From contig JAUJOW010000007.1 in NCBI GenBank assembly GCA_030447445.1, forward strand, positions 80,333 through 136,823: a stretch of DNA of 56,491 nt, read 5' to 3'. The position numbers and the translations under genes are program-made. This document shows, in pieces, positions 16,066-24,957 of this stretch (the first letter of the stretch is position 1; the number at the start of each line of letters is the position of its first letter). Under the pieces are notes generated by a model that worked only from the letters and a program-made list of their open reading frames with translations, did no database searches and had not been told where the DNA came from. This DNA is from Acidimicrobiales bacterium. Its GTDB lineage: Bacteria; Actinomycetota; Acidimicrobiia; Acidimicrobiales; Iamiaceae.

Positions 16066-17043
16066 TTGGCGATCCAGCAGACGGCCGAGCGGCAACAGAG
16101 CTTCGCCGACCTCTTCAACCTGATCGGCGAGAACGTGGGCCGGGTGATCCAGGGCAAGTCCGACGTCATCGACCTCGTGCTGCTGGCGGTGGTGTCCGAG
16201 GGGCACCTGCTGCTCGAGGACGTCCCCGGCGTGGGCAAGACGAGCATGGCCAAGGCGCTGGCGGCGTCGATCGACGGCACCTTCGGCCGCATGCAGTTCA
16301 CCCCCGACCTGCTCCCCTCCGACGTCGTCGGCGTCAGCGTGTTCGACCGGTCCACCAACCGGTTCGAGTTCCGCCCCGGCCCGGTGTTCGCCAACGTGGT
16401 GCTGGCCGACGAGATCAACCGGGCCTCGCCCAAGACGCAGTCGGCCCTCCTCGAGGCGATGGCCGAGGGACAGGTCACCGTCGACGGCCACACCTACGGG
16501 CTGCCCCCGCCGTTCCTGGTGATCGCCACCCAGAACCCCATCGAGCACGAGGGCACCTACCCGCTCCCCGAGAGCCAGCTGGACCGGTTCCTCATGCGGG
16601 TCTCGATGGGGTACCCCAGCCGCCAGGCCGAGCTGGAGATCCTGACCGCACACGCCGAGAGCGGCGCCCTCGCCGACCTGCGACCGGTGGTGTCGGCGGC
16701 CCAGGTGCAGGCCATGGCCAACGCCGTGCGCCGGATCCACATGGCCGACGCGCTGCTGGGGTACCTCGTCGACCTGGCCGCGGCCAGCCGCCACCACCCC
16801 GCCCTGGCCCTCGGCATGTCCCCCCGAGCCACGCTCAGCCTCCAGCGGGTGGCCCGGGCCCGGGCCGCCGCCGCCGGCCGGGCCTACGTAACCCCCGACG
16901 ACATCAAGGCCCTGGCCCGGCCCGTGCTCGGCCATCGGCTCCTCATCACCCCCGAGGCCCAGCTCCAGGGCATGAGCACCGACGACGCGCTCAGCGAGGT
17001 GCTGCGCTCGGTGCCGGTGCCGTCCGGGGCGGCGGCCCGGTGA
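16066..17043 (+). CDS. MoxR-type AAA+ ATPase
   Basis: A 325-residue MoxR ATPase thought to act as a chaperone. Walker A is DVPGVGKTSMAKAL, Walker B is VVLADEINRA, sensor 1 is VIATQNPIE, and the arginine finger lies in LPESQLDRFLMR. The TTG start is supported by GGAGGA at 16055-16060, five bases upstream. It precedes a DUF58 and a transglutaminase membrane protein, the standard MoxR-DUF58-TgpA set. Confidence 0.94.
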   Translation: MAIQQTAERQQSFADLFNLIGENVGRVIQGKSDVIDLVLLAVVSEGHLLLEDVPGVGKTSMAKALAASIDGTFGRMQFTPDLLPSDVVGVSVFDRSTNRFEFRPGPVFANVVLADEINRASPKTQSALLEAMAEGQVTVDGHTYGLPPPFLVIATQNPIEHEGTYPLPESQLDRFLMRVSMGYPSRQAELEILTAHAESGALADLRPVVSAAQVQAMANAVRRIHMADALLGYLVDLAAASRHHPALALGMSPRATLSLQRVARARAAAAGRAYVTPDDIKALARPVLGHRLLITPEAQLQGMSTDDALSEVLRSVPVPSGAAAR

Positions 17044-17061
17044 GGGCCCGGTGAGGACGCG

Positions 17062-18300
17062 GTGCTGACCCGCCCCGGCCTCCACGTCGGCCTCGCCGGC
17101 ATCGCGCTGATCGTCGCCGGTCGGCTGCTGGGGGTGCTGGAGCTGGTGGTGCTGGGGGTGATCGCCGTCATCCTCCTGGCCGTCTGCCTGGTCACCGTGC
17201 TGCGGTCGAGGCCCCGCCTGGAGCTGGTGCGCGATGTCCGCCCGCCTCGCGTCCACGCCGGCACCCCGAGCCGGGTCGAGCTCGCCATCCGCAACCGAGG
17301 ACAACATCGCTCCCCTGTCGTCCGCCTCGTCGACCCGGTCACCGGCACCGGCGGGGCCGAGCTGCAGGTGGCTCCGCTGGAGCCGGGAGAGTCGGTCACC
17401 GCCGCCTACCGCCTCCCCACCGACCGGCGGGGCATCCTGACCATCGGCCCGCTCACCATGGACGTCACCGACCCCTTCGGGCTCGTGCGGGCCACCCGGG
17501 TCCACGGGTCCGCCGCCGAGCTCACCGTGCTGCCCAAGGTCGACACCATCGCCCCACTGGCGTCCACGGTCGGCAACGATCCCCTGGCCGGCACCGACCG
17601 GCCCAACGCCCTCGGGCGGATCGGTGAGGACTTCTACGCCCTACGGCCCTACGTGGTCGGCGACGACCTCCGCCGCGTGCACTGGCTGTCGTCGGCCCGG
17701 GCCGGCGACCTGCTCGTCCGCCAGGACGAACAGCCATGGCAGGGACGGGTGACGGTCCTGCTCGACGTGCGCCGCACCACCACCGACGCCGACACCTTCG
17801 AACGGCTCGTCTCCGCCGCCGCCAGCATCGTCACCGCCTGCTGGGAGCGCAACGACCTCGTCCGCCTCGTCACCACCGACGGCACCGACACCGGCTTCGT
17901 GGCCGGCAACGCCCAGCTCGACGCCCTCATGGAGTACCTGGCCGTGGTGCGAACGGTGTCCGCCGGCAGCCTGCGCCGCAGCCTCGGCGCCCTCCCCACC
18001 GGCGGCGGCGCCCTGGTCGCGGTGATGGCCAACGTGCCCCAGGGCGAGCTGGACGCCGTGTGCTCCCTGCGGGCCCGGTTCGGCAGCCTGACCGTTGTGC
18101 ACCTCCAGCCCTCGAACGGTGCCCGGTCGGCCCGCGTCTCCCCCGCCGCCATCGTCTACGCCAAGGTGCGGGTGGTACCGGTCGGGCCCGACACCAGCTT
18201 CGCCGACGAGTGGAACCGCGCCATCCGCCCCGGTCGGCGGCGGGCTGCCCGGCGCACCGCGGGGACGGCGGTGGGCCGAGCGGCGGCCAGGAGCACCTGA
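17062..18300 (+). CDS. DUF58 domain membrane protein
   Basis: A 412-residue protein with two N-terminal membrane helices (residues about 8-45), a beta-rich middle and the DUF58 signature RPYVVGDDLRRVHWLSSARA then LLVRQDE near residue 205, followed by a von Willebrand A-like region. DUF58 proteins usually partner MoxR ATPases; the exact task is unknown. GTG start 18 bases after moxR; the stop is followed 2 bases later by the next start. Confidence 0.9.
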   Translation: MLTRPGLHVGLAGIALIVAGRLLGVLELVVLGVIAVILLAVCLVTVLRSRPRLELVRDVRPPRVHAGTPSRVELAIRNRGQHRSPVVRLVDPVTGTGGAELQVAPLEPGESVTAAYRLPTDRRGILTIGPLTMDVTDPFGLVRATRVHGSAAELTVLPKVDTIAPLASTVGNDPLAGTDRPNALGRIGEDFYALRPYVVGDDLRRVHWLSSARAGDLLVRQDEQPWQGRVTVLLDVRRTTTDADTFERLVSAAASIVTACWERNDLVRLVTTDGTDTGFVAGNAQLDALMEYLAVVRTVSAGSLRRSLGALPTGGGALVAVMANVPQGELDAVCSLRARFGSLTVVHLQPSNGARSARVSPAAIVYAKVRVVPVGPDTSFADEWNRAIRPGRRRAARRTAGTAVGRAAARST

Positions 18301-18302
18301 CG

Positions 18303-20594
18303 GTGACCGCCGCCGTCTCCTCGGCTCGCCACCGGGCGCGCGAACGGGCAACCGAGCTGTTGGTCGTGCCCGCCGAGGTCGCCCTCGCCGGGGTGACCCT
18401 GGCTGCCGTCGTCGGGCTGTCCCGGCTGTTCGAGGACGCCTCGTTCCTCGCCCCGCTGGTGGTGCTCGCCGTGGTCGGCCACGCCGCCGCCGCCGCCTGC
18501 CGACGGGCGGGGTTGTCGCCGCCGGCCGTGGCCGGCGTCGCCACCGTGGTCGGCGGGCTTCTCGCCACCTGGCTCCTCCTGCCCTCGACGACCTGGAACG
18601 GTCTGCCCACCCTCGAGACCCTCGACGTGGCCCTCACCGACATCGGGTCGGCCTACCGCCGCTTCGGCCAGGTGGTGGCGCCGGCACCGGTGGAGGAGGG
18701 CTTCGTGTTGGCCTGCGCCGGCGCCGTGTGGTTGGTGGTGTGGTTCTCGGACTGGGCTGCCTTCCGGTTGGGCGCCACCATCGAGGCCACGTTGCCGGCC
18801 GGTGCCTTCTTCCTCCTGGGCGGCCTGCTCGGCGCTCCCGGCCATCGGGTCTCCACCACGCTGCTGTTCGCCGCCATGCTCTGCGCCTTCGTGCTGCTCC
18901 ACCGGACCAACCGCCAGGGCCGCAGCGCCTCTTGGGTGGGAGGCGGCGAGGGCAGCGGTACCCGCGCCCTGCTGCTCACCGGTGGCGGGTTGGCCCTCCT
19001 CGCCGCCTGCAGTGGCGCGCTCGTCGGACCGGCGCTGCCCGGGGCCCGTGACGCCGCCATCGTCGACTGGCGCAACCGCAGTGGTGGCGACGGCACCCGG
19101 GTCACGGTCAGCCCGCTGGTCGACATCCGCAAGCGGTTGGTCGAGCAGTCCGACGCCGAGGTCTTCACGGTCCGCAGCACCAGTCGGGAGTACTGGCGAC
19201 TCACCTCGCTCGAGACCTTCGACGGCACGGTGTGGTCGTCGGGCGGCAGCTTCGCCGAAGCCGACGGTGACCTGCCCGGTCGGTCGACGGTCGGGAAGTC
19301 GCGCCTGGTGGTGCAGCAGTTCGACGTCTCCAAGCTGGCGGCGATCTGGGCACCGGCGGCGTTCCACCCCGCCGCCGTGGATCCGGGCGAGGCACCGCTG
19401 CGGTGGGATCGGGACTCGGCCACGCTGATCATCGACTCGGACCTCGAGGACTCCGACGGAATCGCCTACGAGGTGGTCTCCGAGGTCCCCGACCTGACCC
19501 GCGTGGACCTCGAACGACCCGGCGTGCCGTTGCCCGACGACCTCGACCCCGGGCTCACCGAGCTGCCCCCCGGCTTCCCGGCCGACATCCGGGAGCTGGC
19601 CCGCCAGATCACGGCCCCGGCCAGCATCCCCTACGGCAAGGCGCTGCTGCTCCAGGACTGGTTCCGGGACAACTTCACCTACGACCTCGCCTCGGTGTCC
19701 GCCGGCCACGGGCAGAACGCCATCCGTGCCTTCCTCGACAGCCGGCGGGGCTACTGCGAGCAGTTCGCCGGGACCTACGCCGCCATGGCCCGGGCGCTCG
19801 GGATCCCGTCTCGGGTGGCGGTCGGCTTCACCCCGGGAGAGGTCGATCCGACCGATCCCGACCTCTACCGGGTTCGGGGCAAGAACGCCCACGCCTGGCC
19901 CGAGGTCTACATCGCCCCTGTCGGTTGGGTGCCCTTCGAGCCCACCCCCGGCCGGGGTCGGCCCGGCGCCGAGGGCTATACCGGCGTGCCCGAGGAGCAG
20001 GCCGGTGAGGCACCCGGGCCCTCGGTCACCACGGCCCCGACCACAGTGCCGGCCGCTGACCCCGGCGCCGCCCCCTCGACCCTCGGTGGCGGCCGGCTCG
20101 AGCTCGAGTCCGAGGCCGGCCCGGTCCAACCCGGCCACACCGGTGGGGGTCCGTCCTGGCCGCGCTGGGTCCTGGCCGGGCTCGTGGCACTGCTGCTGGC
20201 CGGGGTGGTCTACGCCGCTCTCGTGGGGCTGGCCCGGTGGGGACGGCGCCGCCTCCGGCGGTCCCGGGCCCGATCAGCGGAGGAGCGCATCCACGTCGCC
20301 TGGCTCGAGGGGGCCGAGTCCGCCGCCACCCTCGGCCCCGCCGTGCAACCCTCCGAGACCCACACCGAGTTCGCCGAGCGGGCCCGTCCCGACCTCGGGG
20401 AAGCGGCGCCGCCCTTGGCCGACCTCGCCGAGCTGGCCACGGTAGCGGTCTGGTCCGGCGGCGATCCCCCGCCCGACCAGGCCGACGAGGCGAGCCGACT
20501 GTCCGGCGAGGTGGGCGAACACGTCCGCCACCAGCTCGACCGCCGCCAGCGGGTCGTCACCGCCCTCGACCCCCGCCCCCTCCTCCGCCGGTAG
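18303..20594 (+). CDS. TgpA-like transglutaminase membrane protein (DUF3488/DUF4129)
   Basis: A 763-residue protein with about six N-terminal membrane helices, an extracytoplasmic part with a papain-like transglutaminase core (RRGYCEQFAGTYAAMARALG, then NAHAWPEVYI and VPFEPTPGRG), a Pro/Thr linker, one more helix (RWVLAGLVALLLAGVVYAAL) and a cytoplasmic C-terminal DUF4129-like tail. Cys and His are present; the third position reads Glu (FEPTPG) where many transglutaminases have Asp. GTG at 18303 follows the DUF58 stop by 2 bases. Confidence 0.9.
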   Translation: MTAAVSSARHRARERATELLVVPAEVALAGVTLAAVVGLSRLFEDASFLAPLVVLAVVGHAAAAACRRAGLSPPAVAGVATVVGGLLATWLLLPSTTWNGLPTLETLDVALTDIGSAYRRFGQVVAPAPVEEGFVLACAGAVWLVVWFSDWAAFRLGATIEATLPAGAFFLLGGLLGAPGHRVSTTLLFAAMLCAFVLLHRTNRQGRSASWVGGGEGSGTRALLLTGGGLALLAACSGALVGPALPGARDAAIVDWRNRSGGDGTRVTVSPLVDIRKRLVEQSDAEVFTVRSTSREYWRLTSLETFDGTVWSSGGSFAEADGDLPGRSTVGKSRLVVQQFDVSKLAAIWAPAAFHPAAVDPGEAPLRWDRDSATLIIDSDLEDSDGIAYEVVSEVPDLTRVDLERPGVPLPDDLDPGLTELPPGFPADIRELARQITAPASIPYGKALLLQDWFRDNFTYDLASVSAGHGQNAIRAFLDSRRGYCEQFAGTYAAMARALGIPSRVAVGFTPGEVDPTDPDLYRVRGKNAHAWPEVYIAPVGWVPFEPTPGRGRPGAEGYTGVPEEQAGEAPGPSVTTAPTTVPAADPGAAPSTLGGGRLELESEAGPVQPGHTGGGPSWPRWVLAGLVALLLAGVVYAALVGLARWGRRRLRRSRARSAEERIHVAWLEGAESAATLGPAVQPSETHTEFAERARPDLGEAAPPLADLAELATVAVWSGGDPPPDQADEASRLSGEVGEHVRHQLDRRQRVVTALDPRPLLRR

Positions 20595-21838
20595 TCAGTT
20601 GGCCGACGGTGGTGGGTCGAACTGGACCCACTTGGCGTAGAGCGGTTCGCCGAGGGGTGGTTGCCATGCGCTGCCGGCGGGCCACTTGGCGGGGTCGGGG
20701 GGTGGGGTGGGCCGGGGGTGGCCGGTGAGTCTTCGCCCGTAGGGATCGGAGAAGACCAGCCCGTCGGGCCGGTCGGCGTCGCCGTGGATGCCCAGGCGGC
20801 CCCGGTGGTGCATGCGGTGATGGGCCGGGCACAGGCAGATGAGGTTGGCGGTGTCGGTGGGTCCGCCGTCTTCCCAGTGGACCATGTGGTGGACGTGGGT
20901 GCGCCGACGCCGGTCACAACCCGGCACCCGACAGCCCCCGTCGCGGTGCTCCACCACGATCCGGGTCCGGTCGGGCACGATGTGCTGGGCCCGACCCACG
21001 CTGACCGCCACCCCGCCCATCTCGCCGATGACCTTGATGTGGCCTTCACAGGTGAGGTAGCGGCGCAGACTGTCGGGCAGGGCCGGCCCGAGATGCACCC
21101 GGGCCTGGGGTTCGCTGTCGGGGCCGGCTTCGAGGTGCACGAGGGTCATGTACCGGTCCCGGTGGGCCCGCTCGGCGACCCGGCCCCCCAGGTAGGCGTC
21201 GGCCAACTCGGCCAACGCATCGGCCCAGGTGACCAGTTCGGTGTCACCGTCGCCCTTGCGAACGTCGGCGAGATGATTGCGGGCCGCTCCCAGGGCCGAT
21301 TCGACCAGGGCCCCCTCATCGGCGGGCAGATGGATCGACGCCCGCCACGACCCGTCATCGTCGAAGTAAAACCCCACCCGGCGCTCCTCCTCCACCGGCG
21401 GCTCTTCAAGCTCGGCCTCGGTTCGGTGTCGGTCCAGGCGTAGCGGGCCAGGGCCTGCACCAGCTGGGGACGGTGGCCATGGTGGCCAACTCGGCCACCT
21501 CGGCATCGGCCCAGGCCGGGATGCCGGCACACCACCGCCACCTGATCCTCGGACAACCGGCCCTCTGCGAACGCCGCCATGGTCACCGGCAACTCTGCCC
21601 ACCGGCGAGCAATGGCCACCAACAGGCGGGCCCGACGAGGCGACACCCCGCACTTCCAGGTCACCCAATGCTCCGGCGACCGGATCCCCCACCCCTCCCA
21701 GGCACCGCTCTCCAACGCCTCCGCGATCACCGCCACCATCCGAGCGGCGGTGACGTTGGCCATCCCACACAACGACCCCAGCTCGGCCTCGAGCCGATCA
21801 GTGACCCGCTCTCGGGGCTCGTCCTCCACAACCGCCAT
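20595..21838 (-). pseudogene. DUF222/HNH endonuclease (13E12-type), split by three apparent indels
   Basis: The N-terminal DUF222 part runs from the ATG at 21838 (MAVVEDEPRERVTDRLEAEL) to EDQVAVVCRH. Near 21518 the frame changes (AWADAEVAELATMATVP), returns near 21466 (QLVQALARYAWTDTEP) and changes again near 21420 into EAELEEPPVEEERRVGFYF. The C-terminal HNH module is intact: CRVPGCDRRRRTHVHH, WEDGGPTDTANLICLC, PAHHRMHH. Repaired length is about 415 residues, normal for this multicopy actinobacterial family. The gene is dispensable, so real decay is possible, but three single-base changes in 100 bases also look like read error. A TACGAT box 6 bases before the ATG supports this start. Confidence 0.85.
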
Positions 21839-21844
21839 CGCTCC

Positions 21845-21850
21845 ATCGTA
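21845..21850 (-). promoter_or_regulatory. -10 box for DUF222/HNH gene
   Basis: TACGAT on the minus strand, 6 bases before the ATG at 21838; leaderless pattern. Confidence 0.5.
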
Positions 21851-21899
21851 CACACGTTCGACTCACAAGGCAAGTCGTTCATATGGTCCGGCTCGGCGA

Positions 21900-22670
21900 T
21901 CAGCGACAGACGAACGCCCCCACCGACGTGGAGATCCGGAACGCCCCTTCGGTGCTGATGATGCCGGCAGCCCGTCGACGACACTCCGTCACGACGTCGT
22001 CCCATGTTGTCCAGGCGGCGACCTGGGACTGGTAGTGGTCTCCGACGCTACGGAGGTAGGCGGCGACGGCGTCCACATCGGTCACCGATACGACGACGGC
22101 GGGACAGTCGACCCGCTCCACCCTTGCGAACCCGGCCTGCAGCTGGGCCGCTCCGTTCTCCAGGCTGAACTCGGAGTCCGAGGGCCTCTGCCAGCGCCAG
22201 CCGTGGCCGACGACGTCCTCGACGAGATCGACCATCTCCCGATGGTTGCTCTCGCCGTTGGTGACGGCGACACAGGTGCCTTCCGGCTCGAGCACTCGTC
22301 GCATCTCCCGGGCGGCGGCCGTGCGATAGGCGACGTGGTACAGCATGTGCGGCGCCAGCACGACGTCGAACGACTCGTCGGCAAAGGGCAAGCGCTCGGC
22401 GTTCCCGCAGACGAGAGGCCCGCCGGTGCGCTCCCGGGCTGCAGTCAGCATGCCGAGCGAGAGATCCATGCCCACGGCTTCCACCAGCGCCAGGTACTCG
22501 CCGTTGCCGCAGCCCACCTCCAGCACCCGATCACCGGCCCGCACGTCGGCCAGCTCCAGCACCCACGGATAGAGCGAGAACGCAGGCTCGCGCCTACTCG
22601 TCACCCAGAGCCGCTGGCGAGTTCGAAGGTTGCTGTCGGTCGCGTACTGGCTCGGGGGGTGAGACACCAT
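21900..22670 (-). CDS. Class I SAM-dependent methyltransferase
   Basis: A 256-residue methyltransferase. Motif I is VLEVGCGNGEYLALV, motif II/III region has GNAERLPFADESFDVVLAPH, and HMLYHV and MRRVLEPEGTCVAV follow as in UbiE/Methyltransf_11 proteins. The substrate is unknown. ATG at 22670 (MVSHPPSQYATDSNLRTRQ) is preferred over an upstream in-frame start at 22685. It follows the DUF3040 stop (22704) by 33 bases and may share its message. Confidence 0.87.
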   Translation of the reverse strand: MVSHPPSQYATDSNLRTRQRLWVTSRREPAFSLYPWVLELADVRAGDRVLEVGCGNGEYLALVEAVGMDLSLGMLTAARERTGGPLVCGNAERLPFADESFDVVLAPHMLYHVAYRTAAAREMRRVLEPEGTCVAVTNGESNHREMVDLVEDVVGHGWRWQRPSDSEFSLENGAAQLQAGFARVERVDCPAVVVSVTDVDAVAAYLRSVGDHYQSQVAAWTTWDDVVTECRRRAAGIISTEGAFRISTSVGAFVCR

Positions 22671-22703
22671 GGGCAACGGCGCCAACCAGCGCCGCCGGAA
22701 CCG

Positions 22704-23087
22704 CTACTCGTCGGTGCGGCGGAAGCGGTCGCGCATGCGCTGGCCGGTGGAGCCGAAGTACTCGCGCAAGCCGTTCGACTTCATGGACTCGGTGAGCTGG
22801 GCCATGCCCGCTCGGCCGAGCTTGCGCAGGCTGTGCTCGAACCAGAGCGCCGAGGCCAGCATGACCACGAAGCCGCCGAAGGCCACGAGGAAGGTGGTCT
22901 CGGTGGCGAGGGCGGCGACGAGGACGATCACCCCGAGGACGAAGGCCACACCGGCCCACTTCATGCGCCGCAGATGGTGGACGTACAGGTTGTGCTTGCC
23001 GAGCTCCCCCGCGAAGTCGGGATCGCTCTCGTAGAACTGCTGCTCGATCTGCTGGAGGATCCGCTGCTCGTCCTCGGAAAGCGGCAC
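22704..23087 (-). CDS. DUF3040 membrane protein
   Basis: A 127-residue protein starting VPLSEDEQRILQQIEQQFYE, the typical DUF3040 N-terminus, then two adjacent membrane helices (residues about 43-85) and a charged tail. The family is restricted to actinobacteria and its role is unknown. GTG at 23087 has the purine-rich AGGGGTAGG just upstream. Confidence 0.9.
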   Translation of the reverse strand: MPLSEDEQRILQQIEQQFYESDPDFAGELGKHNLYVHHLRRMKWAGVAFVLGVIVLVAALATETTFLVAFGGFVVMLASALWFEHSLRKLGRAGMAQLTESMKSNGLREYFGSTGQRMRDRFRRTDE

Positions 23088-23175
23088 GGCACCTACCCCT
23101 TGAGCCGTTGCTGGCGACCTGTCGCGGAAGTCTCGCACAGGCCCTTGACGGCGACAACGCGGACCGGGCCGAGAT

Positions 23176-24450
23176 TCATGGTTCTGCAGGCGGGTTGGCG
23201 TCGGGTCCCCACTGCTGGTCGCCGCCGCGCTTGATCCGGAGGCCGGCGGGCCCGGTGACGGCGGCGGGGACGACGGCGTCGTCACCGAAGCGAGCCCGTA
23301 CCTGGTCGACGGCGGCGCTGGCGTCGTCCCACCCGGCGGCGACAGCGTCTTCGAAGGAGAGCTGGCGGCCGGTGTCGATGACGAGGTGGCTGACGCTCAC
23401 CCCGAGCAGCCGCACCCCCTGCCCGGGGTCCACCCCGTCGAGCAGCTCCTTGGCCACCCTGGTGATGGACGGGCCGGAGGACACGGCGGTGGGCAGCGTG
23501 GAGGACCGGGTGATGGTGCGGAAGTCGCCGAAGCGCACCTTGATGGTGATCGTGCGACCGGCGGCGCGGTGGCGGCGCAGGCGGGCGGCGGTGGCGTCGG
23601 CCAGGCGCACGAGCTCGCGCCGCAAGGTGTCGTGCCGGTGGTGATCGCGGGCGAAGGTCTCCTCGTGGCCGATCGACTTCGGTCGCTGGTCGGTCACCAC
23701 CGGCCGGCTGTCGATGCCGTGGGCCAGCCGGTGGAGGTGGTGGCCGGTGGCCTCCCCGAGGCTGGCCACCACGGCGTCGAGGGGCAGGGCGGCCAGGTCG
23801 CCGACGGTGCGCACGGCGAGGCGCTCGAGCTTGCGGGACGTGGCCGGGCCCACTCCCCAGAGCGCCCGCACCGGCAGCGGGTGCAGGAAGGCCAGCTCGC
23901 CGCCGTGGGGGATGACCCGCACCCCTTCGCCCGGCTCGACCCCCTTGGGCGACACCGACGGCTTGGCTGCTTGGGAGCCGAGCTTGGCCAGGAACTTGTT
24001 GGCGGCGACGCCCACCGTGCAGCGCAGGCCCTCCTCGTCGAGCACCCGGGCTCGGATGGATCGGGCGATCTCGGGCCCGGTGCCGAGGAGGCGGCGGGAT
24101 CCCCGCACGTCGAGGAAGGCCTCGTCGAGCGACAGAGGCTCCACCAGCGGCGTGAACGTCCCGAAGATGGCCATGATCCGGGCGCTGACCTCGCCGTAGT
24201 GGTGGTGGTCGCCGGGCAGGAACACGGCGTGGGGGCACAGCCGGCGGGCCCGGGCCGACGGCATGGCCGAGAAGACGCCGTAGACGCGGGCCTCGTAGTT
24301 GGCCGCCGCCACCACCCCCCGGTCGCCGGTGCCGCCCACCACCACCGGTTGGCCCCGCAGTTCGGGCCGCCGCAACAGCTCGACCGACACGAAGAAGGCG
24401 TCCATGTCGACGTGGAGGATCCCCGGGGGCTCCGGCGGGTGCTCTCGCAT
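23176..24450 (-). CDS. dinB: DNA polymerase IV (Y family)
   Basis: Lesion-bypass DNA polymerase of 424 residues. Catalytic marks: LHVDMDAFFVSVEL (first metal Asp), YGVFSAMPSARARRLCP, SLDEAFLDV (the DE pair), GVAANKFLAKLGSQ and the helix-hairpin-helix region LWGVGPATSRKLE. The little-finger domain follows. ATG at 24450; a GTG directly before it (24453) is the alternative. It follows the nudix gene by 13 bases. The last 20 residues do not carry an obvious clamp-binding QLxLF motif, although QLSFED at about 370 is close. Confidence 0.94.
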   Translation of the reverse strand: MREHPPEPPGILHVDMDAFFVSVELLRRPELRGQPVVVGGTGDRGVVAAANYEARVYGVFSAMPSARARRLCPHAVFLPGDHHHYGEVSARIMAIFGTFTPLVEPLSLDEAFLDVRGSRRLLGTGPEIARSIRARVLDEEGLRCTVGVAANKFLAKLGSQAAKPSVSPKGVEPGEGVRVIPHGGELAFLHPLPVRALWGVGPATSRKLERLAVRTVGDLAALPLDAVVASLGEATGHHLHRLAHGIDSRPVVTDQRPKSIGHEETFARDHHRHDTLRRELVRLADATAARLRRHRAAGRTITIKVRFGDFRTITRSSTLPTAVSSGPSITRVAKELLDGVDPGQGVRLLGVSVSHLVIDTGRQLSFEDAVAAGWDDASAAVDQVRARFGDDAVVPAAVTGPAGLRIKRGGDQQWGPDANPPAEP

Positions 24451-24463
24451 CACCGCATCGCGC

Positions 24464-24949
24464 TCACAGGCGGGTCACCACGAGCGAGGGGCGGTCGTTG
24501 CCGTCGACCCGGTAGACGTAGGCGCGGGTGCCCTCCCAGCGGTGCGACAACCAGTCCCCGAGCGGTTCCCGCACCCACCGGGGAGCACCGGCGAGCAGGT
24601 GGTCACAACCCCCGGCGGGAGCGAAGCAGGCGTCGACCACGATGCCGTCGGGATCGGCCAGCACCAGCTCACCGGTGAAGGTGCCGGCGAGGTAGGCCTC
24701 GACCCGCATCCGCCAACCGAGCCCGGGAGCCTCGGCGACCACCTCGTACACCGGCCCCGTCCACCTGTCGACCACCAGCCCGGTCTCCTCGGCGACCTCG
24801 CGGGTGAGCCCCTCGAGCAGCGTCTCGCCAGGGTCGATCACCCCTCCGGGCGGGGTCCAGTCGACATCGCCGTCCCGTCGCCGGTTCTGGACCAACAGCA
24901 CACCGTCGGGCCCCTCGACCACCCCTCCCGCCACGAGCCACTCCCGCAC
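24464..24949 (-). CDS. NUDIX hydrolase
   Basis: A 161-residue protein with an exact Nudix box, GGVIDPGETLLEGLTREV then AEETGL, at about residues 34-56. Nudix enzymes hydrolyse nucleoside diphosphates linked to another group; the substrate here is open. Start GTG at 24949, 8 bases after the carboxylesterase stop. Placement next to dinB fits, but does not prove, a nucleotide-pool role. Confidence 0.88.
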   Translation of the reverse strand: MREWLVAGGVVEGPDGVLLVQNRRRDGDVDWTPPGGVIDPGETLLEGLTREVAEETGLVVDRWTGPVYEVVAEAPGLGWRMRVEAYLAGTFTGELVLADPDGIVVDACFAPAGGCDHLLAGAPRWVREPLGDWLSHRWEGTRAYVYRVDGNDRPSLVVTRL

Positions 24950-24957
24950 AGCCGGCC

